From the NCBI GenBank assembly GCA_037693485.1, contig CM075352.1, positions 67,830,001-67,894,000 of the forward strand: DNA of 64,000 nucleotides. The letters run 5' to 3'. Below, piece by piece: positions 12,868 to 24,531 of the stretch; the stretch's first letter is position 1; the number at the start of each line of letters is the position of its first letter. The translations under genes and the position numbers were made by a program. The DNA comes from Kitagawia praeruptora (Eukaryota > Streptophyta > Magnoliopsida > Apiales > Apiaceae). The notes beneath the pieces were generated by a model, which was not told the DNA's origin, searched no databases, and saw only the letters and a list, made by a program, of their open reading frames with translations.

Positions 12868-14670
12868 TGTTTGCACTAAATCACGCAAGCGTACGTGGTC
12901 ACAAGTAATACAGATAGAAGTCAAGTTCGTTCCCACAGAGATCTGGTTATGGTTTTAATTCAGTTCATGCACCTATGCAACAATGTATGGTTTTTATTCT
13001 CTGCTAAGACAAATAACAAGATTTGGTTTTAATTAACTAAATTAACTAATATGTAAATTAACAAACTAAGAATTAACTAACTAACTAACGAGAATTGGAA
13101 TTGAATTACTACTGCAAGAGAAACCATGGAATCCTAACTTCATTAAATACTTTGCTTAGATCTGACGCCTTTAATCACTATATGCAATGGTTATGATATC
13201 TGATCGGACAACACGAAACAAGTATACGCTACTTCTCAGTATAAAAATACCAAACTAAACATACATCCACAAAAGAGATAGAAGATGAATAGACACCAAT
13301 TATGCTTAGACCCTATATCTCAATAGAATTTGAAAACATAACGGTTGAAGAACAAGTTATCCACATAGATCACATAGGGTAGCATAATATCTCTATTTAC
13401 GCCATAAATCATGATGTTAAAACATCAACCTATCCTATGCTAGCATGGCAAGTTCTAAATCTCAAGATCCACTCTCGCTTCATAAGAGATTAACAAATTA
13501 GATGTTAGCTACGCATCTAAATTCATAAAGCACAACCATACGAGGATATCAGATATACATCACACACAGATCTGTAAAACATCAAGATACTAAAGCTCCA
13601 TAAATAAATCCGTTAGAATCCCATGACAACGATTATTTCATAATTGAACCTCTCGTCATCATGGGATCTGATGAAACCATGATAAAAACAAAGTATGAAA
13701 AGATACAAATAAATCTAAGTAATTGATATGTAATAGTTCTACTCCTAATTACAATGGTAGGATGTGTTTATTTAGGCTCTAAAATTCTTGCCCAGCAAGA
13801 AATTGCCTTTTTAGAGTTGGAATAGAAGATTGGCAATTTCCGTTCTTGAATGAGAATAGAATTGCAAATTCCATGTGTAGATCTGATTCTGGAATGTTCT
13901 AGCCACCCAAAGCAATTACCATACTTATTAGAAGTAGTAATTATAGCAATTTCCTTGTCAAAGTTGAATTTTTGCAGTTCGGCACATAATACGTTTCTTA
14001 AACTGATTCGGTTTTTAAGGAAAATTCGTAGCTGACTTTTCTTCAATATTTCTGGGCCGTTCCAGTTGTATTTGGACATCTGGACCACTTTATAATGATA
14101 GATAATCTCGTTATCTTCGCGTGAACTATAAGATCGTCCAAAACAGACTTGTAGAACTCAAGATATGGCCCAAACAGTAAATCAGGATTTTCAGGACAAA
14201 ATTTCGAATTTCCATAAGGGTTCCCGCGCTGCAGCGCCCTTCCCAGGCCGCAGCGCGCCATGCTTTCTTTCCAAGATTGTAGAAAATCTCCCAAGCTTCG
14301 CGTGGGCAGTAAGATCACTGAAAATGGACTTATAGAACTACAGATATGGCCAAAATAGTGTAGACCGCGCAACCTACCCAGAAAATCCGAATTTTGCACA
14401 AATTGATCCTTTCTCCTCCGTTTCTTTTGCCTTAGCTAACATCTTCAATACCATGACACATGTAACTCCTTGGTAGCATAACACAAGTGTCAAATCTTCA
14501 TTCCAATGCTTAATTCCACTCTAATATCGATTAGGAACACCAACACTAACCGATAGCTACAACCCTGCACAACTACACAAAACACATCAAAAATACAACA
14601 AACTTGAGACCAAGTCAATCAATTTAAGCCGATATGGAACGCTCCAAGTGGATATAAAATCCGCTTATCA
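12868..14670 (-). repeat. Array LTR 1 (3'-terminal LTR, 1803 bp)
   Basis: TGTTTGCACT ... CCGCTTATCA. Abuts E1 through CATAG on the left and the polypurine tract on the right. Frames of about 60-118 codons inside are present in all copies by descent but have no domain and are not called. It contains the GC-rich palindrome GCGCTGCAGCGC at 14226-14237. Confidence 0.92.
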
Positions 14671-14682
14671 CACCCCCAAACT
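14671..14682 (-). other. Polypurine tract, array unit 1
   Basis: Minus-strand AGTTTGGGGGTG directly before LTR 1. The same tract is next to LTR 2 (19603) and the LTR of R (60634). Confidence 0.8.
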
Positions 14683-16607
14683 TAAACCGATGCTTGTCCT
14701 CAAGCATAAACAATTACAACTAAATAACTAACTATTACCACTTCCGTAGGTGATCACGGTTGCATTTGGCATATGCAACAAGCCCTTTAAACCCCTAGGC
14801 AGCCCTAGTGGAGGAATAAGGTCTCGTGAGGGCCTATAGCGAATGTACCCACAAAATCCAATGAAATGCAATGCATGAATGCAACTAAATGAAAATGTAA
14901 ATAATCTAGTACTAATATCCTACCATACTTTCAAATCCTCTCATGCCATATCAACTTAAGAATCAAAGCAAATACGCAATGTCTTGGTGTCGAAAGTGCA
15001 AGTATTCACATAGTCTACTCAATGAACATGCATAAGTTCTCACAAGTCATGTCAAATGTAAGAATAAGTTAGTAAACATGCTAAGCCTACAAGAGTACAT
15101 CTTTGAGACAAAACTCGGGATCTCATACGCAAAAACAAGCAAACACTCACAATCCACTCACAAAAGAATATTCACTCAAGAGCAAGGGTAAGTGTATCAC
15201 TCAATTCCAACAAAATCATAAACATGCTTGACATTTGGTATCAATCTAACTCTTAACACAACATACATCAATGACGATAATCAAAAGGTCTTTATTTGGG
15301 TTGTAACGGGGCTAGGGACAAGGTATGTCAAAAGCCAAATCAGGTGAAGTGTCAAAAGCTAGTCAGTACCATAATAAATCATACACAACGCCCTATTTTC
15401 CCCCCCACACATAATTTTTACTAAAACAAACACTCGACTAGTCGACTAAAATAGGATCACAACAACACAAACATGCTCTCATAATATATATATATATATA
15501 TATATATATTCTTTTTTTTTCTTCTTTTTTTTTTCTTTTTTTTTCTTTTTTTTTTCTCGAGAGCTAAATATAACACAAACAATAATATAAACAATAACAA
15601 TGATCCCACAATTTTATTACACATGCCGACTATCAAGTAAACAACCAAACCCAATTTTTAATATTTCCCCCAAAAGTAAGACCAACAATACCCCTCCTTT
15701 GCACACCTTATTACTCCCTTAAGCACTCTACTAGCCTTTGACAATGCGGGTTCAAATTAATGTAAGGCCAATACAAGAAAAAGTCTAGGCAAGTAATGTG
15801 GTATGTCACCGAAAAAATAGGATTAAGCTCAATGGGTTAACTAATTGATCATATAAACATGGTATGGTAATATGGGAAAATATACGGTTATTCCTAAATG
15901 CCTTTATCATTTTAATCGTCAAATAATGTCATGCGTTTCAAGAAAGATCTCAAACAACTGCTAGCAATACAAACAATCCATGGACACTCAAGCAAACGAA
16001 TAAATTGCAACAAATATGCAATAAGGCTCAAAATCTCACTTGGTAGGAAAAAACATACTCAATCCCAAGCAAAAATCTCTCTAACGCACCTACTTGTATT
16101 CAAAACATGCAAACTAAATCATCTTGCACATATTCATGTCCTTCTAATCACTTACAACGTTCAATAAGTCTACTAGCTTCAACTTACTAGTGTATGTGTG
16201 TGCACAAGAACAAAGCATATCACTTCTCAATCAAAAACGTCAACAACACAAAATTCCTATCAAGCATGGGTGTAAATGCATCTATTCTGAACCCACATGA
16301 TATACGAACATAAAAACAGAATGTCCTATATGAAACAAACATAAATAATACGAACAAACATGCATGAATTACTACTAATATGCAAAGCATGATATCCTAC
16401 AGAAACACAATGACACACAATCACTACTACACACTACTTATCCCTCAAACCACCCCCAAACTTGAAAGATTCAATGTCCGCATTGAATGGAAAGTAATAC
16501 AAGGAATAGTAGAAAACATACCTAAATAAAAATGCCAAAAAGCGTGGGTTGCCTCCCACGAAGCGCTTCTTTAATGTCAATAACTTAACGTTACTTCCAA
16601 GTCTCCA
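14683..16607 (-). mobile_element. Non-coding internal region, array unit 1
   Basis: About 1.9 kb between the gag-like ORF and the 3' LTR with no supported coding. It holds an (AT)n plus T-rich pyrimidine tract at 15484-15557 (A-rich purine on the element's strand). An autonomous element would have pol here. Confidence 0.8.
15484..15557. repeat. (TA)n and poly-T/C microsatellite in array unit 1
   Basis: About 26 bp of alternating TA, then runs of T broken by C. The unit 2 copy (20416-20481) is shorter in the T runs, so the tract has slipped since duplication. Confidence 0.88.
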
Positions 16608-17650
16608 TTAAGGATGATAATAGTTCGCCTGGTCCTCTCTTCGCGAGACTTCATCGTCATCACGACGACACACTTTCTGCCACTTCTCCTCGCTTGGCCT
16701 ATTCGTGTAACAACTATGTCCTATTCCAATGCCTTCATCTGTTGACCCAAAATCTGTCAATTTATAGAACAACACACATTCATGGGCTTCACTTAAATAT
16801 AATGGAGGAGGGTAAATGTAAGTTGCTGAAGCCTTTGGTTCCTCAAAGAGAACTTCCTTCATTGGCTCTAATGCGCTACCTCCATCTTTATACTCTGACA
16901 CAAGTAGAAGATCTGCATCTTTCCCATGATCATCAACCTCTTGGTTTGCACATACCAATTCTTGAAATTTCTGTAGCTCACCAATGTCCTCTTGGTACGC
17001 GCATACCAATTCTTGAAATTTGTGTAGCTCATCATTGTCTGTCCCGAATTGTGCCCTTTCCAAATCATCCACCTCACTAGCTTGATCAAATTCCTCACAT
17101 GGCTTGTGAACGCTAACCTCCTCTTGGAACTTGTCTTCCTCAATTATGCATGCAGTACCTTGCTCCAAGTCATCGTTATTTTCTGGAATTGCCTCTGGTA
17201 TGAATTGATGTTTCTCTTGTTCCAAGGCACTCAAAACTTGAGCAATTAGTGTCCCCATAGATTTGGTAGACTCCTCATAACTTCTTGCAAGCATCCTAAT
17301 CTCCTCCATAGCATTAACCTCATCTGACTGAAAAGTAGGAGTAGGTTGCTGATGTTGAAACTCTTCACTACCAAAGAAATATGACATATCTGGAACATCT
17401 TGCTGGTACTGTTGAGGATGGTATTAAAAATACGGTTGTTCCTCATAAGTGACATATGGATCAACTCCTTCGTAGTAACAATATTGTGAGGGATCATGAA
17501 CGCCCAAAACTGCTCACATGGCTGAGGCTGTTGAATACCACCTTGGTTGCTCCAGCACTGATACGTCTCATGTGCGCCCGCACATAGCTCACAAACACTA
17601 ACCACCTGCTGAACTCCATAGTAACTTAGAAAATCCATCTTCAACGGCAA
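16608..17650 (-). pseudogene. Gag-like ORF of array unit 1, broken
   Basis: Minus-strand copy of the 347-residue protein seen intact at 21531-22574. It differs by a one-base deletion near 17508 (frameshift after the second CCHC knuckle) and a CAA-to-TAA change at 17424-17426. The downstream 259 codons remain open from an internal ATG at 17387. Everything else is nearly identical to copy 2. These lesions are absent from copy 2, so they arose after the units separated, or copy 1 is the older damaged allele. Confidence 0.85.
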
Positions 17651-17773
17651 TGCTCTCTAACAAGTACCTGAAACACCAACGAACTACAAGAATAGATGGG
17701 AAAAACCAATCTGAGTCAGTGAACTTTAACGACCACTATTGACAAGCACATAAACCAAAAGTAAAACACCGAT

Positions 17774-17793
17774 GATCCCCGGCAGCTGCGCCA
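17774..17793 (-). other. Primer-binding site (tRNA-Asp type), array unit 1
   Basis: Minus-strand TGGCGCAGCTGCCGGGGATC, six bases inside LTR 2. It matches 18 of 20 positions of the complement of the plant tRNA-Asp 3' end as I know it (TGGCGCCGTTGCCGGGGATC). It orients the unit as minus. Confidence 0.82.
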
Positions 17794-17799
17794 AAAACT

Positions 17800-19602
17800 T
17801 GTTTGCACTAAATCACGCAAGCGTACGTGGTCACAAGTAATACAGATAGAAGTCAAGTTCGTTCCCACAGAGATCTGGTTATGGTTTTAATTCAGTTCAT
17901 GCACCTATGCAACAATGTATGGTTTTTATTCTCTGCTAAGACAAATAACAAGATTTGGTTTTAATTAACTAAATTAACTAATATGTAAATTAACAAACTA
18001 AGAATTAACTAACTAACTAACGAGAATTGGAATTGAATTACTACTGCAAGAGAAACCATGGAATCCTAACTTCATTAAATACTTTGCTTAGATCTGACGC
18101 CTTTAATCACTATATGCAATGGTTATGATATCTGATCGGACAACACGAAACAAGTATACGCTACTTCTCAGTATACAAATACCAAACTAAACATACATCC
18201 ACAAAAGAGATAGAAGATGAATAGACACCAATTATGCTTAGACCCTATATCTCTATAGAATTTGAAAACATAACGGTTGAAGAACAAGTTATCCATATAG
18301 ATCAAATAGGGCAGCATAATATCTCTATTTACGCCACAAATCATGATGTTAAAACATCAACCTATCCTATGCTAGCATGGCAAGTTCTAAATCTCAAGAT
18401 CCACTCTCGCTTCACAAAAGATTAACAAATTAGATGTTAGCTACGCATCTAAATTCATAAAGCACAACCATACGAGGATATCAGATATACATCACATACA
18501 GATCTGTAAAACATCAAGATACTAAAGCTCCATAAATAAATCCGTTAGAATCCCATGACAACGATTATTTCATAATTGAACCTCTCGTCATCATGGGATC
18601 TGATGAAACCATGATAAAAACAAAGTATGAAAAGATACAAATAAATCTAAGTAATTGATATGTAATAGTTCTACTCCTAATTACAGTGGTAGGATGTGTT
18701 TATTTAGGCTCTAAAATTCTTGCCCAGCAAGAAATTGCCTTTTTAGAGTTGGAATAGAAGATTGGCAATTTTCGTTCTTGAATGAGAATAGAATTGCAAA
18801 TTCCATGTGTAGATCTGATTCTGGAATGTTCTAGCCGCCCAAAGCAATTACCATACTTATTAGAAGTAGGAATTATAGCAATTTCCTTGTCAAAGTTGAA
18901 TTTTTGCAGTTCGGCACATAATACGTTTCCTAAACTGATTCGGTTTTTAAGGAAAATTCGTAGCTGACTTTTCTTCAATATTTCTGGGCCGTTCCAGTTG
19001 TATTTGGACATCTGGACCACTTTATAATGATAGAGAATCTCGTTATCTTCGCGTGAACTGTAAGATCGTCCAAAACAGACTTGTAGAACTCAAGATATGG
19101 CCCAAACAGTAAATCAGGATTTTCAGGACAAAATTTCGAATTTCCATAAGGGTTCCCGCGCTGCAGCGCCCTTCCCAGGCCGCAGCGCGCCATGCTTTCT
19201 TTCCAAGATTGTAGAAAATCTCCCAAGCTTCGCGTGGGCAGTAAGATCACTGAAAACGGATTTATAGAACTACAGATATGGCCAAAACAGTGTAGACCGC
19301 GCAACCTACCCAGAAAATCCGAATTTTGCACAAATTGATCCTTTCTCCTCCGTTTCTTTTGCCTTAGCTAACATATTCAATATCATGACACATGTAACTC
19401 CTTGGTAGCATAACACAAGTGTCAAATCTTCATTCCAATGCTTAATTCCACTCTAATATCGATTAGGAACACCAACACTAACCGATAGCTACAACCCTGC
19501 ACAACTACACAAAACACATCAAAAATACCACAAACTTGAGACCAAGTCAATCAATTTAAGCCGATATGGAACGCTCCAAGTGGATATAAAATCCGCTTAT
19601 CA
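17800..19602 (-). repeat. Array LTR 2 (shared middle LTR, 1803 bp)
   Basis: It serves as 5' LTR of unit 1 and 3' LTR of unit 2. At variable sites its left part agrees mainly with LTR 3 and its right part mainly with LTR 1, as expected for a crossover product. No 5-bp duplication flanks it; the internal sequence runs straight into it on both sides. Confidence 0.92.
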
Positions 19603-20412
19603 CACCCCCAAACTTAAACCGATGCTTGTCCTCAAGCATAAACAATTACAACTAAATAACTAACTATTACCACTTCCGTAGGTGATCACGGTTGCATTTG
19701 GCATATGCAACAAGCCCTTTAAACCCCTAGGCAGCCCTAGTGGAGGAATAAGGTCTCGTGAGGGCCTATAGCGAATGTACCCACAAAATCCAATGAAATG
19801 CAATGCATGAATGCAACTAAATGAAAATGTAAATAATCTAGTACTAATATCCTACCATACTTTCAAATCCTCTCATGCCATATCAACTTAAGAATTAAAG
19901 CAAATACGCAATGTCTTGGTGTCGAAAGTGCAAGTATTCACATAGTCTACTCAATGAACATGCATAAGTTCTCACAAGTCATGTCAAATGTAAGAATAAG
20001 TTAGTAAACATGCTAAGCCTACAAGAGTACATCTTTGAGACAAAACTCGGGATCTCATACGCAAAAACAAGCAAACACTCACAATCCACTCACAAAAGAA
20101 TATTCACTCAAGAGCAAGGGTAAGTGTATCACTCAATTCCAACAAAATCATAAACATGCTTGACATTTGGTATCAATCTAACTCTTAACACAACATACAT
20201 CAATGACGATAATCAAAAGGTCTTTATTTGGGTTGTAACGGGGCTAGGGACAAGGTATGTCAAAAGCCAAATCAGGTGAAGTGTCAAAAGCTAGTAAGTA
20301 CCATAATAAATCATACACAACACCCTATTTTCCCCCCCACACATAATTTTTACTAAACCAAACACTCGACTAGTCGACTAAAATAGGATCACAACAACAC
20401 AAACATGCTCTC

Positions 20413-20443
<31 letters not shown>

Positions 20444-21530
20444 TCTTTTTTTTTTCTTCTTTTTTTTTCTTTTTTTTTCTCGAGAGCTAAATATAACACA
20501 AACAATAATATAAACAATAACAATGATCCCACAATTTTATTACACATGCCGACTATCAAGTAAACAACCAAACCCAATTTTTAATATTTCCCCCAAAAGT
20601 AAGACCAACAATACCCCTCCTTTGCACACCTTATTACTCCCTTAAGCACTCTACTAGCCTTTGACAATGCGGGTTCAAATTAATGTAAGGCCAATACAAG
20701 AAAAAGTCTAGGCAAGTAATGTGGTATGTCACCGAAAAAATAGGATTAAGCTCAATGGGTTAACTAATTGATCATATAAACATGGTATGGTAATATGGGA
20801 AAATATACGGTTATTCCTAAATGCCTTTATCATTTTAATCGTCAAATAATGTCATGCGTTTCAAGAAAGATCTCAAACAACTGCTAGCAATACAAACAAT
20901 CCATGGACACTCAAGCAAACGAATAAATTGCAACAAATATGCAATAAGGCTCAAAATCTCACTTGGTAGGAAAAAACATACTCAATCCCAAGCAAAAATC
21001 TCTCTAACGCACCTACTTGTATTCAAAACATCCAAACTAAATCATCTTGCACATATTCATGTCCTTCTAATCACTTACAACGTTCAATAAGTCTACTAGC
21101 TTCAACTTACTAGTGTATGTGTGTGCACAAGAACAAAGCATATCACTTCTCAATCAAAAACGTCAACAACACAAAATTCCTATCAAGCATGGGTGTAAAT
21201 GCATCTATTATGAACCCACATGATATACGAACATAAAAACAGAATGTCCTATATGAAACAAACATAAATAATACGAACAAACATGCATGAATTACTACTA
21301 ATATGCAAAGCATGATATCCTACATAAACACAATGACACACAATCACTACTACACACTACTTATCCCTCAAACCACCCCCAAACTTGAAAGATTCAATGT
21401 CCGCATTGAATGGAAAGTAATACAAGGAATAGTAGAAAACATACCTAAATAAAAATGCCAAAAAGTGTGGGTTGCCTCCCACGAAGCGCTTCTTTAACGT
21501 CAATAACTTGACGTTACTTCCAAGTCTCCA
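19603..21530 (-). mobile_element. Polypurine tract and non-coding internal region, array unit 2
   Basis: Starts with the polypurine tract (minus-strand GTTTGGGGGTG) at 19603. Near-identical to 14671-16607; by eye about ten substitutions. It contains the (TA)n/poly-T tract at 20416-20481. No gene is supported. Confidence 0.85.
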
Positions 21531-22574
21531 TTAAGGATGATAATAGTTCGCCTGGTCCTCTCTTCGCGAGACTTCATCGTCATCACGACGACACACTTTC
21601 TGCCACTTCTCCTCGCTTGGCCTATTCGTGTAACAACTATGTCCTATTCCAATGCCTTCATCTGTTGACCCAAAATCTGTCAATTTATAGAACAACACAC
21701 ATTCATGGGCTTCACTTAAATATAATGGAGGAGGGTAAATGTAAGTTGCTGAAGCCTTTGGTTCCTCAAAGAGAACTTCCTTCATTGGCTCTAATGCGCT
21801 ACCTCCATCTTTATACTCTGACACAAGTAGAAGATCTGCATCTTTCCCATGATCATCAACCTCTTGGTTTGCACATACCAATTCTTGAAATTTCTGTAGC
21901 TCACCAATGTCCTCTTGGTAAGCGCATACCAATTCTTGAAATTTGTGTAGCTCATCATTGTCTGTCCCGAATTGTGCCCTTTCCAAATCATCCACCTCAC
22001 TAGCTTGATCAAATTCCTCACATGGCTTGTGAACGCTAACCTCCTCTTGGAATTTGTCTTCCTCAATTATGCATGCAGTACCTTGCTCCAAGTCATCGTT
22101 ATTTTCTGGAATTGCCTCTGGTATGAATTGATGTTTCTCTTGTTCCAAGGCACTCAAAACTTGAGCAATTAGTGTCCCCAAAGATTTGGTAGACTCCTCA
22201 TAACTTCTTGCAAGCATCCTAATCTCCTCCATAGCATTAACCTCATCTGACTGAAAAGTAGGAGTAGGTTGCTGATGTTGAAACTCTTCACTACCAAAGA
22301 AATATGACATATCTGGAACATCTTGCTGGTACTGTTGAGGATGGTATTGAAAATACGGTTGTTCCTCATAAGTGACATATGGATCAACTCCTTCGTAGTA
22401 ACAATATTGTGAGGGATCATGAACGCCCAAACACTGCTCACATGGCTGAGGCTGTTGAATACCACCTTGGTTGCTCCAGCACTGATACGTCTCATGTGCG
22501 CCCGCACATAGCTCACAAACACTAACCACCTGCTGAACTCCATAGTAACTTAGAAAATCCATCTTCAACGGCAA
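21531..22574 (-). CDS. Gag-like protein of non-autonomous LTR element, intact (347 aa)
   Basis: Starts at ATG 22574, 124 bases inside the primer-binding site, which is where gag normally begins. Near the N terminus it has a CX2CX3HX4C zinc knuckle (CELCAGAHETYQC, about residues 20-32) and a second CEQCLGVHDPSQYC (about 46-59). This is the nucleic-acid-binding signature of Athila/Tat-type Gag. A Gln/Tyr/Pro-rich segment follows, then a predicted helix (MEEIRMLARSYEESTK), then a very acidic region with a repeated FQELVCAxQE unit, and a charged tail (CRRDDDEVSRRED). No capsid domain, protease or pol is present, so it looks like a cut-down Gag that could package the element's RNA (inference). It is the only intact frame in the array. 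Confidence 0.72.
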   Translation of the reverse strand: MPLKMDFLSYYGVQQVVSVCELCAGAHETYQCWSNQGGIQQPQPCEQCLGVHDPSQYCYYEGVDPYVTYEEQPYFQYHPQQYQQDVPDMSYFFGSEEFQHQQPTPTFQSDEVNAMEEIRMLARSYEESTKSLGTLIAQVLSALEQEKHQFIPEAIPENNDDLEQGTACIIEEDKFQEEVSVHKPCEEFDQASEVDDLERAQFGTDNDELHKFQELVCAYQEDIGELQKFQELVCANQEVDDHGKDADLLLVSEYKDGGSALEPMKEVLFEEPKASATYIYPPPLYLSEAHECVLFYKLTDFGSTDEGIGIGHSCYTNRPSEEKWQKVCRRDDDEVSRREDQANYYHP

Positions 22575-22697
22575 TGCTCTCTAACAAGTACCTGAAACAC
22601 CAACGAACTACAAGAATAGATGGGAAAAACCAATCTGAGTCAGTGAACTTTAACGACCACTATTGACAAGCACATAAACCAAAAGTAAAACACCGAT

Positions 22698-22717
22698 GAT
22701 CCCCGGCAGCTGCGCCA
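22698..22717 (-). other. Primer-binding site (tRNA-Asp type), array unit 2
   Basis: Same 20-base sequence as 17774-17793, six bases inside LTR 3. Confidence 0.82.
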
Positions 22718-22723
22718 AAAACT

Positions 22724-24526
22724 TGTTTGCACTAAATCACGCAAGCGTACGTGGTCACAAGTAATACAGATAGAAGTCAAGTTCGTTCCCACAGAGATCT
22801 GGTTATGGTTTTAATTCAGTTCATGCACCTATGCAACAATGTATGGTTTTTATTCTCTGCTAAGACAAATAACAAGATTTGGTTTTAATTAACTAAATTA
22901 ACTAATATGTAAATTAACAAACTAAGAATTAACTAACTAACTAACGAGAATTGGAATTGAATTACTACTGCAAGAGAAACCATGGAATCCTAACTTCATT
23001 AAATACTTTGCTTAGATCTGACGCCTTTAATCACTATATGCAATGGTTATGATATCTGATCGGACAACACGAAACAAGTATACGCTACTTCTCAGTATAC
23101 AAATACCAAACTAAACATACATCCACAAAAGAGATAGAAGATGAATAGACACCAATTATGCTTAGACCCTATATCTCTATAGAATTTGAAAACATAACGG
23201 TTGAAGAACAAGTTATCCATATAGATCAAATAGGGCAGCATAATATCTCTATTTACGCCACAAATCATGATGTTAAAACATCAACCTATCCTATGCTAGC
23301 ATGGCAAGTTCTAAATCTCAAGATCCACTCTCGCTTCACAAAAGATTAACAAATTAGATGTTAGCTACGCATCTAAATTCATAAAGCACAACCATACGAG
23401 GATATCAGATATACATCACACACAGATCTGTAAAACATCAAGATACTAAAGCTCCATAAATAAATCCGTTAGAATCCCATGACAACGATTATTTCATAAT
23501 TGAACCTCTCGTCATCTTGGGATCTGATGAAACCATGATAAAAACAAAGTATGAAAAGATACAAATAAATCTAAGTAATTGATATGTAATAGTTCTACTC
23601 CTAATTACAGTGGTAGGATGTGTTTATTTAGGCTCTAAAATTCTTGCCCAGCAAGAAATTGCCTTTTTAGAGTTGGAATAGAAGATTGGCAATTTCCGTT
23701 CTTGAATGAGAATAGAATTGCAAATTCCATGTGTAGATCTGATTCTGGAATGTTCTAGCCGCCCAAAGCAATTACCATACTTATTAGAAGTAGGAATTAT
23801 AGCAATTTCCTTGTCACAGTTGAATTTTTGCAGTTCGGCACATAATGCGTTTCCCAAACTGATTCGGTTTTTAAGGAAAATTCGTAGCTGACTTTTCTTC
23901 AATATTTCTGGGCCGTTCCAGTTGTATTTGGACATCTGGACCACTTTATAATGATAGAGAATCTCGTTATCTTCGCGTGGACTGTAAGATCGTCCAAAAC
24001 AGACTTGTAGAACTCAAGATATGGCCCAAACAGTAAATCAGGATTTTCAGGACAAAATTTCGAATTTCCATAAGGGTTCCCGCGCTGCAGCGCCCTTCCC
24101 AGGTCGCAGCACGCCATGCTTTCTTTTCAAGATTGTAGAAAATCTCTCAAGCTTCGCGTGGGCAGTAAGATCGCTGAAAACGGACTTATAGAACTCCAGA
24201 TATGGCCAAAACAGTGTAGACCGCGCAACCTACCCAGAAAATCCGAATTTTGCACAAATTGATCCTTTCTCCTCCGTTTCTTTTGCCTTAGCTAACATCT
24301 TCAATACCATGACACATGTAACTCCTTGGTAGCATAACACAATTGTCAAATCTTCATTCTAATGCTTAATTCCACTCTAATATCGATTAGGAACACCAAC
24401 ACTAACCGATAGCTACAACCATACACAACTACACAAAACACATCAAAAATACAACAAACTTGAGACCAAGTCAATCAATTTAAGCCGATATGGAACGCTC
24501 CAAGTGGATATAAAATCCGCTTACCA
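22724..24526 (-). repeat. Array LTR 3 (5'-terminal LTR, 1803 bp)
   Basis: Ends CCGCTTACCA rather than TTATCA, followed by CATAG and E1 RT. It carries most of its private substitutions in its right half. Against LTR 1 it differs at roughly 35 positions by eye (about 2%). Confidence 0.92.
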
Positions 24527-24531
24527 CATAG
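24527..24531. repeat. Target-site duplication of the tandem array, right copy (CATAG)
   Basis: Matches 12863-12867. Confidence 0.92.

Larger units (their letters stand above)
12868..24526 (-). mobile_element. Tandem LTR-internal-LTR-internal-LTR array of a non-autonomous retrotransposon
   Basis: Three LTRs of exactly 1803 bp by boundary counting alternate with two internal regions of 3129 and 3121 bp. One CATAG duplication flanks the whole block, so a single insertion later became a tandem. Internal regions start (minus strand) with a tRNA-Asp-type primer-binding site and end with a GTTTGGGGGTG polypurine tract, so each unit is oriented minus. The only ORF is a gag-like protein of 347 residues; there is no protease, RT or integrase. 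Asp-tRNA priming and the CX2CX3HX4C knuckle point to an Athila/Tat-type Ty3/gypsy relative supplying the enzymes (inference). Confidence 0.88.

Noticed and set aside
13768..14399. 106- and 118-codon minus-strand frames repeated in all three array LTRs (18700-19331, 23624-24117)
   Set aside because: They lie inside LTRs, differ by a frame break in LTR 3, have no recognisable domain and are shared by descent. In R the equivalent is disrupted.
12868..24526. CRISPR array or satellite DNA as explanation for the large repeats
   Set aside because: Units are 4.9 kb with LTR, PBS and polypurine tract structure and one flanking duplication. They are retrotransposon tandems.
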